Part shown: piece by piece, positions 1-12,726 of the stretch | Position numbering within the stretch: the first letter of the stretch is position 1 | Layout: every line of letters begins with the position of its first letter | Notes under the pieces: generated by a model | Told to the model about the DNA's origin: nothing | Databases searched by the model: none | What the model saw: only the letters and a program-made list of their open reading frames with translations | Made by a program: the position numbers and the translations under genes | Assembly (NCBI GenBank): GCA_036873755.1 | Contig: JAVTVY010025421.1 | Span: 1 to 64,000 of the forward strand | DNA from: Hanleya hanleyi | Taxonomy: Eukaryota; Mollusca; Polyplacophora; Lepidopleurida; Hanleyidae | DNA: 64,000 nucleotides | Direction: 5' to 3'

Positions 1-429
1 AGGGTTAATTGTGTGTTACGTGTGTTACAACAGACAAAATGAGATTTGCTCATATATGTGATTTAAACTCAAAATCATATGAAAGGTTTGAAAGATTTGC
101 CATGTAAATTATACCTTATTCTGTCAATGTGTAAAAAAAATTCAGTCACTTGACTTCTAGATTAAATTTGCTTTGGTAAATTCAGACAGTGTAACACACG
201 TAACAAATATTGTAACACACGCAACGCAAGACTTTCACTTCCACCTCCTCCAATTGTTATATTTATGGCTCCACACCATGTTGGTATAGAAAAGTGTTTA
301 TTCTTCTTGAAAAATAACTACACATTAGATTGAATCATGTGTACAAATCAGACGATTTTGAGTTTAAATCACGTATATGAATAAATCATGTTTTGTCCGA
401 TGTAACACACGTAACGCATAATTAACCCT
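1..429. mobile_element. Inverted-repeat DNA element (MITE-like), possibly cut by the window edge
   Basis: The first 77 bases and bases 354-429 are imperfect inverted repeats of each other; both start with AGGGTTAATT when read inward. No coding sequence lies between them. Because the left end is the first base of the window, the left target duplication cannot be seen. The element contains several copies of a short motif, TGTAACACACGTAAC, including inside both arms; a further copy lies outside at about 583. The terminal repeat structure is seen directly. The superfamily is not identified. Confidence 0.7.
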
Positions 430-1199
430 CCCTAATCAAGGTAGAATTAATCGTGATCGTTCTTTGAGAACATTTTTTAGTAGTATGTCCCCTAAGGATC
501 CTTTTCCTAATATAGTTGTAACTCCTTAACAGTCAGGTTTTTTTAAGGGTCAATCAGTGCAGGCAAAAAAGTCTGCAAATTGTAACACACGTAACGTGGA
601 ATGGACCTTTTACTGAATGTGGCAAAGTGGGTGCAGGATTTCACGACAGTGATAGAATATTGGAACTACTGCGTGGCCATGGGAGCTTTATTGGGAGTCA
701 TCGGCGGGTCATAGGTAAACAAATGCATATGCACCATTTCAGTCGTTGGTGATGAAAACATGCAGTGGTTGTATAATCAATGTGGGCAGTTTGAAGATCG
801 ATAAGGACTGAATGCGCATGCATGCTACATTTTTCTGCCTAGTGCAGTCAGAGGGTGTTAACTTACACCAACAGTTTAGGAGGTTACAAACTCTGGCAAT
901 GGGAGAATGATGTGCACAGTATATAGACAGTATACAGCAGGGCCACTGTTAATCGATTGTTTGTTTCTCGTAACCTTGCTTAAAAAAATACACATGCTGA
1001 GTGCGATAATTATTAATTATTAACTTGCAAACCAATTGTATACAAGTATGAAGAAAATGAGCAAGTTTTACTCATGAAAATGTAAATCCCTCATGGATTT
1101 TAATTATTTGCTCTCAAAATATAGATACGGGCTGGTTACGGGAAACGAACCATTAATTATCAGCGGCCTAGGACACTGTCCTTATTATGGTTATTGCCA
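430..1199. other. Non-coding stretch, one extra iterated motif
   Basis: No gene is recognised. One more TGTAACACACGTAACG copy sits near 583, followed by text resembling the right end of the 3440-6496 element, so the two elements may be related. The last 25 bases (about 1178-1200) look like the 23-bp minisatellite found at 6.7 kb. Confidence 0.5.
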
Positions 1200-1202
1200 T
1201 TA

Positions 1203-2720
1203 GGCCCCATAAAAAAAATGCCTTGTTTCCCATCACTGACTTTTCAGAAAGTCGGACGGGCAGTCCTTTTTTATTTTTTATTTTTTTATTTTCGGAAGGG
1301 CATAGGAATGGTTCAGTTCATTCAGAGTGATAGTCTAATTTGGTCCTAAAATGGTATACAATTCATTTTAAAGTTTCATTTTGTACACGGTATTGCTAAA
1401 GATTGAATAAATACATTGGATAAATCGGCAAAAATCCCATGGCATTTGAATTTCCATTCTCACCTCCTGCATACTGCTATATGTGAGGTCATCTCATTCT
1501 GATTTCGTAGTCGCAAACTCTCCATTCCTATGCAGAAAGACAGAACTCGAAAGATGGTATTGATAACATCTGAATCACTGTGATTTGAAAGGAAAAAACT
1601 GTGGGTGTTTTATTCCAGCAGGAAACAATTAGCTGAGATATTCTCACGAAATGGAGAACATGACGATCATGAATTGACTAAATATTATGAAGTTTACCTT
1701 GGGCAGTCATACTATATCACTGAGGAATAGAACAACGTAAGTTCTTCAATGGAAAATAAATATCAACTATACATTGACAATGCTGCAGATGTTGTGTTCC
1801 TGTGTTACTACTATACATTTATATACGACTAGAATTAGAAATTTATACACAAACAGAACAAAAATAAGATTACAACCATAAAATTGCAATCAGCGCGACA
1901 ATATCACGGACATGTCGCCTTGATTACAGCAAAGATACTTGTCATTGAAAGACCTTCAACGAGGTTCAATTACAGATCAAAAAACAACAGAATTGGAAAG
2001 GACGACTAGATAAACATCTTCAGTATCTCCACATACAAAACAGTCAAGTAAGAAGTCTCGATCCAGGACAATATCTAATAACCATGACATCAAATACATC
2101 AGTTGCCGGTCGTCTGAAAGTGGCAAAAATGAGGAGTTATTGCCCCTTTTTCAAGAGCAAGATTCAGATACAGCAATGCCTTCAACATGGGCCTCTGAAA
2201 TATCACCGTCATATTTAAGTTTGTTTCTAGACAGTGTCAGAGCTGACAGGGACCTGAAATATCACTGGACTGTTCTAGTGTGAAAGGGATCTGAAGAAAT
2301 CATGTATAAAATCTTTTGAAACAACTTTTTTCAGCAACTTTCAGTCCGTGCCTATACTTACAGCATGCGTGAGGCAAAAGTTTACTCGTTGGTCGCATTG
2401 CACTAAGGGAAGGAAACATGGCGGTTTTTGCTATTTTTAGATGACCGGCAAGGCGCGTATTGTGCACAGAAGAAACATCAAGTTGCTGGCAAGGCCCGGG
2501 TAATCAAGGTATAAGACTGTCGCGTATAAAATCTTGACATCACCCCAGCTCCTCTGCCACAACAAGCATTCGTAGCGCGCCACAACAGTCGCTGGTGCAA
2601 ACCAGTCAGTTCAGCCTCATTTTCATACCAAAAGAAACACCAACAAGGCAAGTGAGAAAAAATAAAAAATAAATCGGGGCGGGCGGTGATGGGAAACAAT
2701 GCATTTTTTTTTATGGGGCC
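1203..2720. mobile_element. PIF/Harbinger-like non-autonomous element
   Basis: Terminal inverted repeats start GGCCCCATAAAAAAAATGC at 1203 and are repeated in reverse at 2700-2720. Direct TTA trinucleotides flank the element (1200-1202 and 2721-2723). A 3-bp TTA/TAA target duplication with GG-starting termini is typical of PIF/Harbinger transposons (family knowledge). No transposase ORF is visible, so it is non-autonomous or decayed. Both flanks carry minisatellite-like text related to the 6.65-9.65 kb array (about 1178-1200 and 2730-2790), so it seems to have landed inside a small block of that repeat. Confidence 0.7.
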
Positions 2721-2723
2721 TTA

Positions 2724-3436
2724 CCGGTACTATAGTTCTCTTGTTATTATTTTGGTTCTCTCACTGTCATTATTGTCAGTCCTTTCCATGAAAGGCGAGC
2801 GATCGCTCTCGCTCGCGCCCACACACGCCCAGAGAGTTCCAGCTAGGCGTCCGATTTGTCGCTCGCCCATATCAGCCGCTAAAAGCCAGTATTGGATAAC
2901 TTTCTGTTAAGCGACTCTGCATTGGCTCGCTTGTTTGTGTTTGCATGCTTGCTTTCGAAGTGAAAACGGAAGTACATTTGGGAAATTCTGCAGAACATGC
3001 GCAGTCGACACAAAGTGACAACCCAAGGTAAAGTCGAACGCAATTGGTGTTGGGGCAATCTAGCCCCAGAACTCACTTTAGCTGCGAAAACTGACGGAAT
3101 ACGGAAATAGCCGAACGTGAGATTGGTGTTGCGGCTGGTTATATTTTTGTACGGACACGTTCATTGGTCGGTGGTGCAGTGAAATTTTTTCCATCTCGCC
3201 ACGTGCTCTGTAGCCTTGAAAACAAGCGTGTGCTGGGACTTCAGTTCAGCCATGTTTTTCATTGTGACACACGAGGTGGTTTTTGCCAACTTCTTGATTT
3301 TTTTATTCGGAATAAATATGGCAGAAAGTGTTCTAACAAAAGGGAACAGAGTTGAAATTAAGACTTTCAAAAACTGGGGAACTGCCGTACAGACATACTG
3401 GATTCATTACTGATCAAACGGATGACGGTCGAGAGT
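2724..3436. other. Non-coding stretch
   Basis: No gene is recognised. About 60 bases of minisatellite-like text follow the element at 1203-2720. A short hairpin with a TGGGGC / GCCCCA stem occurs near 3050-3067. The small overlapping ORFs at 3160-3410 on both strands have no recognisable domain. Confidence 0.5.
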
Positions 3437-3439
3437 TAG

Positions 3440-6400
3440 CTGCCTGTCTCACATTACGACGCAACGTCGTTTTCGTGGATTTATCAGTTAATATAACACA
3501 TTAGCTGTCGAAACTCACAATACATTCCAAACTCTATCTGTGTAATTCTTGGTCATCAAAAATATTTCCCTGACATGAGAAATTGTTTAAAAAAATTTCC
3601 AAAGCTTGTTCGTCCATTTTCGCCCATAGGAGCCGGAGAGTTGTTGAGTGGTGATGTTTCAGTGTGAATATGCGGGACAAGTTACTTCCCCTAGCATAGT
3701 GCCTCTCCTGTGGATGAAAATGGACTTGCCCGGTTGGTTTCACAGCATGTCAGCAATGTACGTCGGTTGCTCGGACGAGACAAGCTTTGGAGATTTTTTT
3801 AAACAATTTCTCATGTCAGGGAAATATTTTTGATGACAAATAATTACACAGATGGTCAATTCCATGCTACTTGGGACATGAAGCCAAAAAATAAAATCTT
3901 GAGAATGTGCCACAATGAGATTGTTTTATAATGGTGATACAGTATAAAGATAAAATCTAAAAATTCAGTAAGATTGCTGCAGAATTTTCCAACCTGGGGT
4001 GTTATGAAGTTCCAGGATCAAATTTTCTTATTTTTGCTTTCAATTATCTCACAAAATTGGTTAGATTTTATTACCATTGTTTAGCTGCAGAATGAAGGAT
4101 TTCTTTTTTTATTTACATTAATGGTTAATGGTGTCTTGAAAAATCATTAAAAAAAATCAGCAGGTATTTGTAAATATTGTCACACATTGTAAATTTTGCA
4201 TGGAGTCACAGTTATGTAACGCGAGTGACGATAAATGCTACTTTTTCTTTTATTAGACAAAAAACTTCAAGTTTAATTGAGCTATTTCTATCACTGCTTC
4301 TGTCAGTTGTCATGAACATATGACCATAGTTTTGAGTTCCTACACCATGTGACTTCTTCCAGTGGTAGCGCCAAATCTAGTAACGCGAGTGACAATGTAA
4401 CGTGAGTGACGGAGTGTAACGCGAGTGACGCTATCTGGTGGAAGATACTATTTTCAAATTCCAATTTTTATTAAGTCATGACATGCTGGATAGGGTGTGA
4501 CAGAAATATAAATACTTTAAACATGTGAGTATATAAATGCCAAAGAAAAATACCCAGAATTCTTGTGATCCTGCTCACACTGCATGTGCTTCCTGTCATC
4601 TGCTATTTGGTTATCAATACATCTCAAATTCCATCCAACTTTGAATTGTGTGGTCCACCATTTCTTAGTTGAAATAGCATTTGGAACTGGAGTGTTGGAG
4701 TCCTGATAATTCACTCAACTACATTTCATGGAATTATTTAGGAATATTTGCAAACATAGCTGAAAATTCACTAGGGATAGTTAATAGGCCAGCATTTTAG
4801 CAGAGTTCATTTCGACCAAGGGACATATTTCGGAATTTTGACAGTTCCTTCACCTGTTTGTTATTTTATATTTTATGGTTGACCAACCGATATTAGTGAG
4901 TTTATATGCATTTGCATTGTAATTGAATTAATAACTAGGACTTATACCAATTTATAATATCTGTATTACTATCTGGGTGATATTGCAACTGCATTCCTCT
5001 TTCTCAATATAAATACATATACATTTTATATTTTCTTTTCTCCAGTTTTGCATTTTTTTAAATCTAATAGTGCTCTATTCTCATAGTTTAAATTTTCTGT
5101 TAAAATGACAAGTACCTTAATTTATTTTTTGAAAAAAATAAATGTTTTATTTATTTGACATAATTCTCTGGTTTGTATTTTCGATTTCAAAAATACCTTT
5201 AGGAATTATTTTTAATTATTTATCAAACGATGTTCATCATAGGAGGTCTTTTTAAGTCCAGACTCATCTGGAAATCGAGTTTGATGCTCTGACCGGTCTT
5301 TTAGGTCTTGGAATGTGGCATCTCATGTTCAAATATGTTAGCAGTAAACAATGTTAACAATGTCTTCCGTAAAACAATTTGTTTTACACCCTCACTATTA
5401 AATATTCAAAGTGCTCACTGGAAGCAACATCAAGTGAGTCTCTTCACTGCACCAATTGACTAAAGGGACTAGATGCATGTGTGAAAATAATATGTAGTGG
5501 CTAGGAGACGATTCTTGAAAAATAATCTGCACTTGAGACAATACTATGACGTCACAGGAGTCGTTAAATGACTCGGATATTGGTACTCTCCATGTGAAGG
5601 ATTGGTGTCTGGTGAAGTATGACCAAGATGTGTACCCTGGTGAAATACTCAGTATCGTCAAGTATTTCATATCCGCGATGATCCGTACAGGAGCGGGCCA
5701 TACCTACACCCTGTGATTCTGTTTATTACCACCGGGAACAAATTGTTAGAAAGTTAGATGGTCCAGTTCCTTCAAACAGTTGCTCATCTTTCACATTTCC
5801 AGAACTTCCTTAAGCATGTTAATTGCATGTCCTTCTCTGAGATGAACATAAAATGTACAAAGTTCTGTTCAGTTATACTGTATCTGAGATCTGTTTTTGT
5901 GGCACAACATAATTTTATGGTTTGTGGTGTTTAATGTTCACTAACATTCAAACTTTGGTATCCTCAAATGAGAGGTAACGCGAGTGACGTAACGCGAGTG
6001 ACGAGACATGGAAGTTATTCGAGCAAGCTGTTACACATTGGAACAACTTAGTGGATTCCTAATTGCATTGTTATTTCAAGAGGTCTACAGGGTACCGTAT
6101 TAACAGATCCACTAAATTGTCATCTGTGTGTAAAGGCTTGAGCTTAATTCAAGAACGAAGTTATGGCTAAAATTTCCATGTCCTTTTTGCTGTAACGCGA
6201 GTGACGAGTACGCAAATTGGAATTAAATAAAAGTCTTTAATGCAATTACAGCACTTTAAATTTGTATGAATACTTTAGGGCCCAAGAAGGTCTTTATGCA
6301 TTATGTGTGCATGTATACTTTCTTTGTTGGAGGCAGGTGGGGTATAATATAACCAATATGGTGAAAAAATGTAACACGAGTGACGTGGAATTGACCAGAT

Positions 6401-6496
6401 AGAGTTTGGAATATATTGTGAGTTTCAACAGCTAATGTGTTATATTAACTCATAAATCCACGAAAATGATGTTGCGTCGTAATGTGAGACAGACAG
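3440..6496. mobile_element. 3.06-kb terminal-inverted-repeat DNA transposon, no transposase seen
   Basis: Bases 3440-3540, continued at 3852-3866, are an inverted copy of 6383-6496; both read CTGYCTGTCTCACATTACGA inward. TAG flanks both ends (437-439 of the 3.4-kb block and 6497-6499), suggesting a 3-bp target duplication. Eight copies of a motif close to TAACGCGAGTGACG lie in the two subterminal zones (about 4216, 4380, 4398, 4417, 5975, 5989, 6193, 6370), all in the same orientation. The interior is AT-rich with no long ORF. A Harbinger-like origin is possible from the 3-bp duplication but is not established. Confidence 0.7.
3538..3851. mobile_element. Nested fold-back element inside the left terminal repeat
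   Basis: Arms of about 80 bases (3538-3619 and 3769-3851) are inverted repeats beginning CTGTGTAATT. The sequence splits the left terminal repeat of the 3440-6496 element, whose intact right copy lacks it, so it inserted later. No clear target duplication was found by eye. Confidence 0.75.
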
Positions 6497-6649
6497 TAGT
6501 TTCTCCAGCACAGGCAGCAGTACAATATTTGGCATCACTCACCCTACACGAGTGATAGCTCCCCCAAACATTTTTAGGCGAGTGATTGATTAGGAGAGCG
6601 ATAGCTCGCCAAGGCCATTTTAGGAGACTGATTCGTAACTCTCCCAAGA

Positions 6650-9600
6650 TTTGCTCATTGGCATTATAGTTGAATTGTTGTCATTAATTAGGATTCTCTC
6701 TTTGTCAAATGGTTCTCTCATTGCCATTATTGTTGTACTCTCATTGCCAATATTATTGTTCTCTTATTGTCATTGATGGTTCTCTCATTATAATTATTAT
6801 AGATCTCTTATTGCCATTATTGTGGTTGCCTTGTTGTCATTATTATGGTTCTCTCATTACAATTACTATGGATCTCTCATCATTATTTTGGTTCTCTTGT
6901 TGCCATTATTTTAATTATTTCATTGTCATTATTTTTGTTTCTGCCATTATTAGTTCTCTCACTGTCATTATTGTGGTTCTCTCACTGTCATTATTGTGGT
7001 CCTCTCACTGTCATTATTGTGGTTCTCTCACTGTCATTATTGTGGTTCTCTCATTGCCATTATTATGGTTCTCTCACTGTCATTATTGTGGTTCTCTCAC
7101 TGTCATTATTGTGGTTCTCTCATTGCCATTATTATTGTGGTTCTCTCACTGTCATTATTATGGTTCTCTCACTGTCATTATTGTGGTTCTCTCACTGTCA
7201 TTATTGTGGTTCTCTCATTGTCATTATTATGGTTCTCTCATTGCCATTATTGTGGTTCTCTCATTGTCATTATTATGGTTCTCTCATTGCCATTATTGTG
7301 GTTCTCTCACTGTCATTATTGTGGTTCTCTCATTGTCATTATTGTGGTTCTCTCATTGTCATTATGGTTCTCTCACTGTCATTATTGTGGTTCTTTCACT
7401 GTCATTATTGTGGTTCTCTCATTGTCATTATTATGGTTCTCTCACTGTCATTATTGTGGTTCTCTCATTGTCATTATTGTGGTTCTCTCATTGTCATTAT
7501 TATGGTTCTCTCTCACTGTCATTATTGTGGTTCTCTCATTGTCATTATTATGGTTCTCTCACTGTCATTACAACCCACATCCCCTTGTTATTACTATGCT
7601 TCTCACCTTAGCATTATAATGGCTAAATTGTTGTCATTATTATGGTTTTCTCATTGCCAATATTATTGTTCTCTCATTGTCATTATTTTGATTCTCTCAT
7701 TGCCATTATTATGGTTCTCCCATTCAATTATTATGGATCACTCATTGTCATATCATGGTTTTCTTGTTGTCATTATTATGGTTCTCTTGTTGCCATTATT
7801 GTGGTTCTCTCCTTGTTATTGTTCTCTCATTGCCATTATTATGATTCTCTCTTTGCCATTATTATGGTTCTTTCATTGCCATTATTATGGTTCTCTCATT
7901 GCCATTATTATGGTTCTCTCTTTGCCATTATTACAGTTCTCTCGTTGCCATTATTTTATCCTCTCTTTGTCATTATTATGGTTCTCATATTGTCATTACT
8001 TTGCTTGTCATGTTTTCATTATTATGATTCTCTCATTGCCATTATTATGGTTCGGTCATTGCCAAAAATTATTATGTTTCACTCATTACAATTATTATGC
8101 ATCTCTCTTTGTCATTTTGTTGTCATTATTGTGGTTCTTTCATTGTCATTATCGTGGTTCTCTCATTGTTATTACTATGGTTCTTGCCTTGGCATTATGG
8201 TTCTCATATTGTCATTACTATGGTTGTCTTGTTGCCATTATTATGGTTCTCTCATTGCCATTATTATGGTTCTGTCATTGCCATTATTATGACTCATTGA
8301 CTCATTACAATAATTATGGATCTCTCATTGCCGTAGTTATGGTTCTCTTGTTGCCATCATTTCGGTTCTCTCATTTTCATTATTGTGATTCTCTCGTTGT
8401 TACTATTGCTCTCACCTTGGCATTATTATGGTTAAATTTTTGCCATTAATTGTGTTAAATTGTTGCCATTAATGTTTCTCTACTTGCCATTATTATGGTG
8501 ATCTTGTCATTATTATTGTTCTCTAATTGTCATTATTATAGTTATCTTGTTGCTATTGTTATGGTTCTCTCATTGCCATTATTATGGTTTTCTCATTGTC
8601 ATCATTACTATGGTTATCTGGTTGCCATTATTATGGTTCTTTCAATGCCATTATAGTTCTCTCATTGTCATTACTATAGTTATCTGGTTGCCATTATTAT
8701 GGTTCTTTCAATGCTATTATAGTTCTCTCATTGTCATTACTATAGTTATCTCGTTGCCATTATTATGGTTCTTTCAATGCCATTATAGTTCTCTCATTGT
8801 CATTACTATAGTTATCTCGTTGCCATTATTATGGTTCTTTCAATGCCATTATAGTTCTCTCATTGTCATTACTATAGTTATCTCGTTGCCATTATTATGG
8901 TTCTTTCAATGCCATTATAGTTCTCTCATTGACATTGTCATTACTATAGTTATCTCGTTGCCATTATTATGGTTCTTTCAATGCCATTATAGTTCTCTCA
9001 TTGTCATTACTATAGTTATCTTGTTGCCATTATTATGGTTCTTTTATTACCATTACTATGGTTCTCTCATTGTCATTACTATGCTTGTTGCCATTGTTAT
9101 GGTTTTTTCATTGCCATCATGGTCCTTTCATGCCATTATGGATCTCTCATTGTCATTATTATTGGTTCACTTGTTGCCATTATTATGGTTCTTTCATTGC
9201 CATTATGAATATCTCATTGCCGTTATTAGGGTTCTTTCATTGCCATTCTGTTTGTCATTACTATGGTTCTCTTGTTGCCATTATTATGGTTATCTCATTG
9301 CCATTACTTCTCCCTTGTTGCCGTTAAATTTGTTGTTCTGTCATTGGTATTGTTATAGTTCTCTTGTTGCTGTAAATGTTCTGTCATTGCCATTACTGGT
9401 TCTCTCATTGTCATTATAATAGTTCTCTTGTTATTATTATAGTTCTCTCATTGCCATTTTGTAATTCTCTCATCACCATTATTTTGGTTCTCATTATCAT
9501 TACTGTGGTTCTTTAATTGTCATTATTATGGTAACCTTGCAGCCATGATTATGTTTCTCTCATTGCCATTATTATGGTTGTCTCATTGCCATTATTATGG

Positions 9601-9650
9601 TTCTCTCCTTGCCATTATTATGGTTCTCTTGTTGCCATTATTACTTGTGT
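6650..9650. repeat. 23-bp minisatellite (about 3 kb)
   Basis: The unit is close to GGTTCTCTCATTGTCATTAT plus TRT, repeated roughly 120 to 130 times with substitutions and small indels. The central part (about 6950-7580) is the most homogeneous. Between about 8640 and 9020 a 66-bp higher-order unit of 20+23+23 bases appears about six times. Because 23 is not a multiple of three and the unit lacks stops in several frames, long open frames of L/S/H/Y/V-rich peptide arise on the + strand; I treat these as artefacts of the repeat. Confidence 0.95.
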
Positions 9651-9816
9651 GGTACCCTTAATGACATCATTCTGGTTGTCGCATTCTCTGCCTACTCTTG
9701 AACCTCTCAATTGAGCAACTCGCATGCTGGATATTTTAGCCATGGTAGCTGGAATTATACATAGTTCTGCCATTGCTCTGCAGAAACCAATTTCATAGCA
9801 TCTGTTCCTTTCTTAA

Positions 9817-10398
9817 AGATGTAATCAGCCTCAAATCTGGGCTGAAATCAATGTCTCTCAAACTCAGCGAAAGTGACATATGTTACAACAGGTACAAAAT
9901 GAAACACATTCGACCACAAAAAACTAAACTTGTTTCTACCTTTCACGAGAAAAGAGCAGGAATTGATCTTTAAAAATAAACAGCATGGCATGCCGTTTAT
10001 TTTTCCACGGCCGTGTCAACAAGCGTATACACGTATGGTGCATTCTACCAACGTATGCTGTGCGACATTACCGAACCGTAGGCACGAGCCATGACGTTAT
10101 CCCATGGCTGCAGCTGTGCAGCATTCAAATTCGCGAGCGTCGCTACGTCACTCATACTTCACGCAGTGACGTCATTTTCCTCTCCGCGTACAACACACAC
10201 TCAATGGCGAGACAGAAAAGCCGTCGAAGCGGGCAGAGTTACAAATTTCTCTGACAAGATATTTCTGCATTAGTTGTATATATGACGATCCCACTAACAT
10301 CAAATATAATACATATGATGCTTTGGTAATCTCCCCTGCTGAAAAAACGCACAGGGGAGAGTTTACAAAATCCATCCATTTTGAGGCTGATTACATCT
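9817..10398. mobile_element. TTAA-flanked MITE (piggyBac- or Kolobok-like)
   Basis: The terminal inverted repeat AGATGTAATCAGCCTCAAA occurs at 9817 and in reverse at 10380-10398. Each end is bordered by TTAA (9813-9816 and 10399-10402). TTAA duplications are the hallmark of piggyBac and Kolobok elements (family knowledge); I cannot decide between them. The 582-bp interior holds short overlapping ORFs without recognisable domains and a TGACGTCA palindrome at 10167-10174. Confidence 0.75.
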
Positions 10399-10402
10399 TT
10401 AA

Positions 10403-11810
10403 TATAATGGAACCAAACATTGCTTTGTGAAGTGATTATTTTATTTGAAGGTGAAAATGCAAAGGGTTTTTTCCCCCCGTTTTATATTCTTCATGGGCTA
10501 GTTAATGATGGAAATATCAGCTTATACACATGTACTTCGATTGGTTCTATTTGAAGTATTTTGTCTACTGGTAGATTTTGAAAAGTGCTTCAAAGTTGGT
10601 ATCTCAAGCCCGGCCGGTTTCAGAAATAAAATGTCCATCGCTTATCTGTCCTTGTGTTCAGTCTTCAGGCGGCTGGTCTGACGTGACGTCACAATCAAGG
10701 AAAGATAAATGATGACATTTTGCAAATCTGAATTATGCTGTTCTAGGAGTACTGGTCAAATCCTTTTACATCTAATTCCAAATTTCTTTCTGCATTTATC
10801 ATGTTTATGGCATCAATTTATCTAGTCCTGCTTTATTTCCCAGATAAAGTCTCTTTGTGGTTGTTACTAAACGACTTTCTGGGAATGAGGAGACACAAAT
10901 GTGAATGAACTTAAAACTAAAAACTTTGTGCTAGTGGAAGAAATACCAACTCAAACAAATGGAACAGCAACATTGTTCTATCAGAATTGTTTGTTTCTTT
11001 CGGTGTTTTACTGCTGAAAATGCTCATCGCGCAATTCCCATATGCCAGACTGTGTGACTTGGAAATGCTTGTTCAATCATAAAATTGTAAAACTGGATAG
11101 AACCATATATGCAATTTTCAAAATCTTACATCTACATGTAGCAATGGTGAAAGTGTGACAGTAACCTTATTACTGAAGATGAGTTGAGAGTATTTGAGCA
11201 GTTCCTCTAGGTTGTGGATATATACAAGTTTCATCTAGTCCACCTTTGCAGAGTATGTTATCAAACATTGTTGAAGATATCTGGCTGTGATAGACTGGTT
11301 CAAGTATTCCAACAACGGAGGATTGGTCAAACTCTTTTATCTTTCCTATGTATACGTACATGTATGCTGTTGGTAAAAAAAAAAAATTGTGAAATTTCTC
11401 TATTCTGTCAGAATCAGAATTATTCACATTCATAATACTGAAGAAGTCCCACCCAGCCAGTACTATCAAATGGATATGATCTTTGAACATAACACACTTG
11501 TCACCAGATTTAAGTAGTGTACATGTATGTGCTGCAAGAGATTTAGTGGGTCCATAGTCTTACAACAAGTAACTCCGCTTGATCAAATGGCTGTCAACTG
11601 TTCAAATCAATTTCACTATTTTGCCCCTGTGCGCATAGCAACACAAAGTTCATCACTTTGGTTAGTGTTAACAGCTCTCACCTTGTCTAAGCTACATGTA
11701 CACCAATTCCCCATTGTTCCCCTGGAAAGAGCAAGGATGCTTTGTGGTTGATGCTCATCAGGCAGATGTGCATGATCGATGCCTTCGTTAATATACAGTC
11801 AAACCCATCT
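10403..11810. other. Non-coding stretch
   Basis: Nothing recognised. It contains a TGACGTCA octamer at 10684-10691. Small ORFs on both strands at 11170-11490 have no recognisable domain. Confidence 0.5.
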
Positions 11811-12471
11811 AGTGATCGTAAACCCTCAAGTAAAGTTTCCCTCAAATGAAAGAACATTGCAAACAGTGTGTGAAAATATTTATTGTAATTTTTTACGATT
11901 TTATTACACAGAGTAAACTGCAATAAAGCGTGGTATTCTATGGTAGTCTGTTGCAATCATATTTAGATCCAGTGACGTCACACTGCCTTCATACATGTAC
12001 ATATATTTTAAACTTTGTATGCACTTTCCACTGTTTGATTCAAGCTTAAGGTGTGTATACTTTGAGTTTCAACACAGACTTACTGTTCCAATGTGCATGT
12101 TTCACCAAAATCTGGGAGATGGTAATTCATAAGAGTCTAGTCAATTTGAATCTAGCATTTAATTTCCCAGATTTTGGTGAAACATGCACATTGGAGTGAG
12201 TGAGTCTGTGTCGAAACTCAAAGTATACACACCTTTAGCTTGAATCAAGCATTGGAAAGTGCATGCAAAGTTTGAAATATACATGTATGTATGAAGGCAG
12301 TGTGACGTCGCTGGACCTAAATATGATTGCAACAGACCACCATAGAATACCATGCTTTATTGCAGTTTACTCTGTGTAATAAAATCGTAAAAAATTACAA
12401 TAAATATTTTCCCACAACTTTGCAATGGTCTTTTATTTGATGGAAACTTTACTTGAGGGTTTACAATCACT
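11811..12471. repeat. 661-bp near-perfect palindrome derived from a TTAA MITE
   Basis: Bases from about 11811 to 12118 are an inverted copy of about 12165-12471, leaving a spacer of about 45 bases. The right half matches the right two-thirds of the intact MITE at 26331-26798, including its AATCACT terminus followed by TTAA. The left end is not bordered by TTAA. The simplest reading is that half of a MITE was duplicated head-to-head. A CRE-type TGACGTCA survives in the left arm (11973-11980) and is mutated in the right arm. Confidence 0.85.
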
Positions 12472-12726
12472 TTAAAAAAAAAACACCCTTGAGAAACCAA
12501 TGGGTGTTGAAAACTACGGTAATCCTTCTAATAATTCAATCACAGGAAGTGAAATTGATCAAATTTACTAGAACAGGAAGTTGACAAATGGTTCAAAATC
12601 ATGCATAATGCATTATTAAGGCTGCCGCTATGCGCGCAGCCTTATTGGATCAGCTTGGTCTCCTGGGGGCCCAAATCGCTTTGTCCGCAAGATTGCGAAA
12701 AAACAAAGCAGAGTTGAGACTTACCG

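Noticed and set aside
6709..9419. Long + strand ORFs (up to 534 codons) rich in L, S, H, Y and V
   Set aside because: They are translations of the 23-bp minisatellite in all three frames; overlapping frames of equal length show there is no coding constraint.
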